Shown: positions 6,218-6,470 of the stretch, piece by piece
Numbering within the stretch: position 1 is the first letter of the stretch
Layout: every line of letters starts with the position of its first letter
Source of the DNA: Syntrophomonadaceae bacterium
Lineage (GTDB): Bacteria > Bacillota > Dethiobacteria > DTU022
Direction: 5' to 3'
DNA: 6,470 bases
Assembly (NCBI GenBank): GCA_003558195.1
Contig: PWMM01000084.1
Coordinates: 1 to 6,470, forward strand
Program-made: the position numbers and the translations under genes
Notes under the pieces: generated by a model
Told to the model about the DNA's origin: nothing
What the model saw: the letters and a program-made list of their open reading frames with translations, nothing else
Databases searched by the model: none

Positions 6218-6241
6218 AAAAATATACCGGTCCAAGACCGG
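6218..6241 (-). terminator. First terminator-like hairpin after the DsrE-like gene
   Basis: On - CCGGTC (6241-6236) pairs with GACCGG (6232-6227) around a 3-base loop, followed by the T-rich run TATATTTTT (6226-6218). On + no T-run follows, so it points in the direction of the DsrE-like and TRAP genes. It is about 95 bases past the DsrE-like stop and upstream of a second, similar hairpin. Confidence 0.5.
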
Positions 6242-6335
6242 CATAAGTACTGTAACTACCCTGCCGTTCTACCATGCTACGCTTAAAAGGTTCGCTATAG
6301 TTGAATAAAATCCTTCTTATCGGCAGGAATTATTT

Positions 6336-6470
6336 TTAAAAAGAAAGAATGGCATCAGCATCGAGGGCCAGATCGTTTAAGGTTGCTGCCCCTGCAATGG
6401 TTGCCCCTTCAAACAGATCCTCCTGTTTCAGAGCGCCTCCAAATAACTGCATACTTTGCTGGCAGGCCAT
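6336..6470 (-). CDS. DsrE/DsrF-like family protein, C-terminal 44 residues (5' end cut by window)
   Basis: The frame is open from the window edge at 6470 and ends with TAA at 6338-6336. The visible part begins MACQQSMQLFG and continues through EDLFEGATIAGAATLNDLA. This matches the C-terminal pattern of DsrE/DsrF-like small proteins (ACQxSMxxMG, then a EELIDGVEIGGVATY-like stretch, then a short hydrophobic end). The Cys third in the window is the likely reactive residue conserved in that group, whose better-known members handle sulfur in relay reactions. The Met at the window edge is in frame but probably internal, since the family's N-terminal half normally precedes this motif. It lies on the same strand as dctP, about 195 bases upstream, with two terminator-like hairpins between them. 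A longer fusion (for example with a disulfide reductase) cannot be excluded. Confidence 0.7.
   Translation of the reverse strand: MACQQSMQLFGGALKQEDLFEGATIAGAATLNDLALDADAILSF

Noticed and set aside
6280..6300. GGTTCG on + as the T-loop of a tRNA
   Set aside because: No acceptor stem, anticodon arm or D-arm can be placed around it on either strand.

Overview
The window looks like part of a chromosome from an anaerobic, low-to-mid GC member of the Bacillota (Clostridia-like). This is inference. It rests on strong AGGAGG-type ribosome sites, frequent GTG starts, a lipoprotein-type TRAP receptor, an iron-sulfur flavoprotein of the type common in strict anaerobes, a DsrE-like protein and a small membrane FMN_bind protein. 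No RNA gene, insertion sequence or CRISPR array was seen.

Layout from left to right. (1) The C-terminal 180 residues of a ClpB-type AAA+ disaggregase on +, closed by a strong 12-bp terminator hairpin. (2) On -, an iron-sulfur flavoprotein with an intact CX2CX2CX5C cluster motif, behind a perfect 12-bp palindrome. (3) Divergent from it on +, a membrane-anchored, coiled-coil polysaccharide deacetylase with all NodB motifs. (4) About 300 bases with no credible gene. (5) On -, read from right to left: the last 44 residues of a DsrE/DsrF-like protein, a structured leader, then a complete TRAP transporter. The transporter comprises dctP (receptor lipoprotein), a large hairpin, dctQ (small membrane subunit) and dctM (large membrane subunit, overlapping dctQ by 4 bases). 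About 175 bases further on is a small membrane-anchored FMN_bind protein.

How they work together. DctP captures an organic acid outside the membrane, and DctQM imports it using an ion gradient. The FMN_bind protein has an ApbE-type flavinylation motif and would carry a flavin on the outer face of the membrane. That raises the possibility of a redox link to the transported compound or to the respiratory chain, but only adjacency supports it. The stretch upstream of dctP is the most structured non-coding DNA here: two terminator-like hairpins whose arms can re-pair with each other, followed by a 17-bp palindrome next to the ribosome site. A further hairpin between dctP and dctQ could make the receptor more abundant than the membrane subunits. 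I see no clear new defence or mobile system. The candidate novelties are the TRAP regulatory architecture and the TRAP/FMN_bind pairing.
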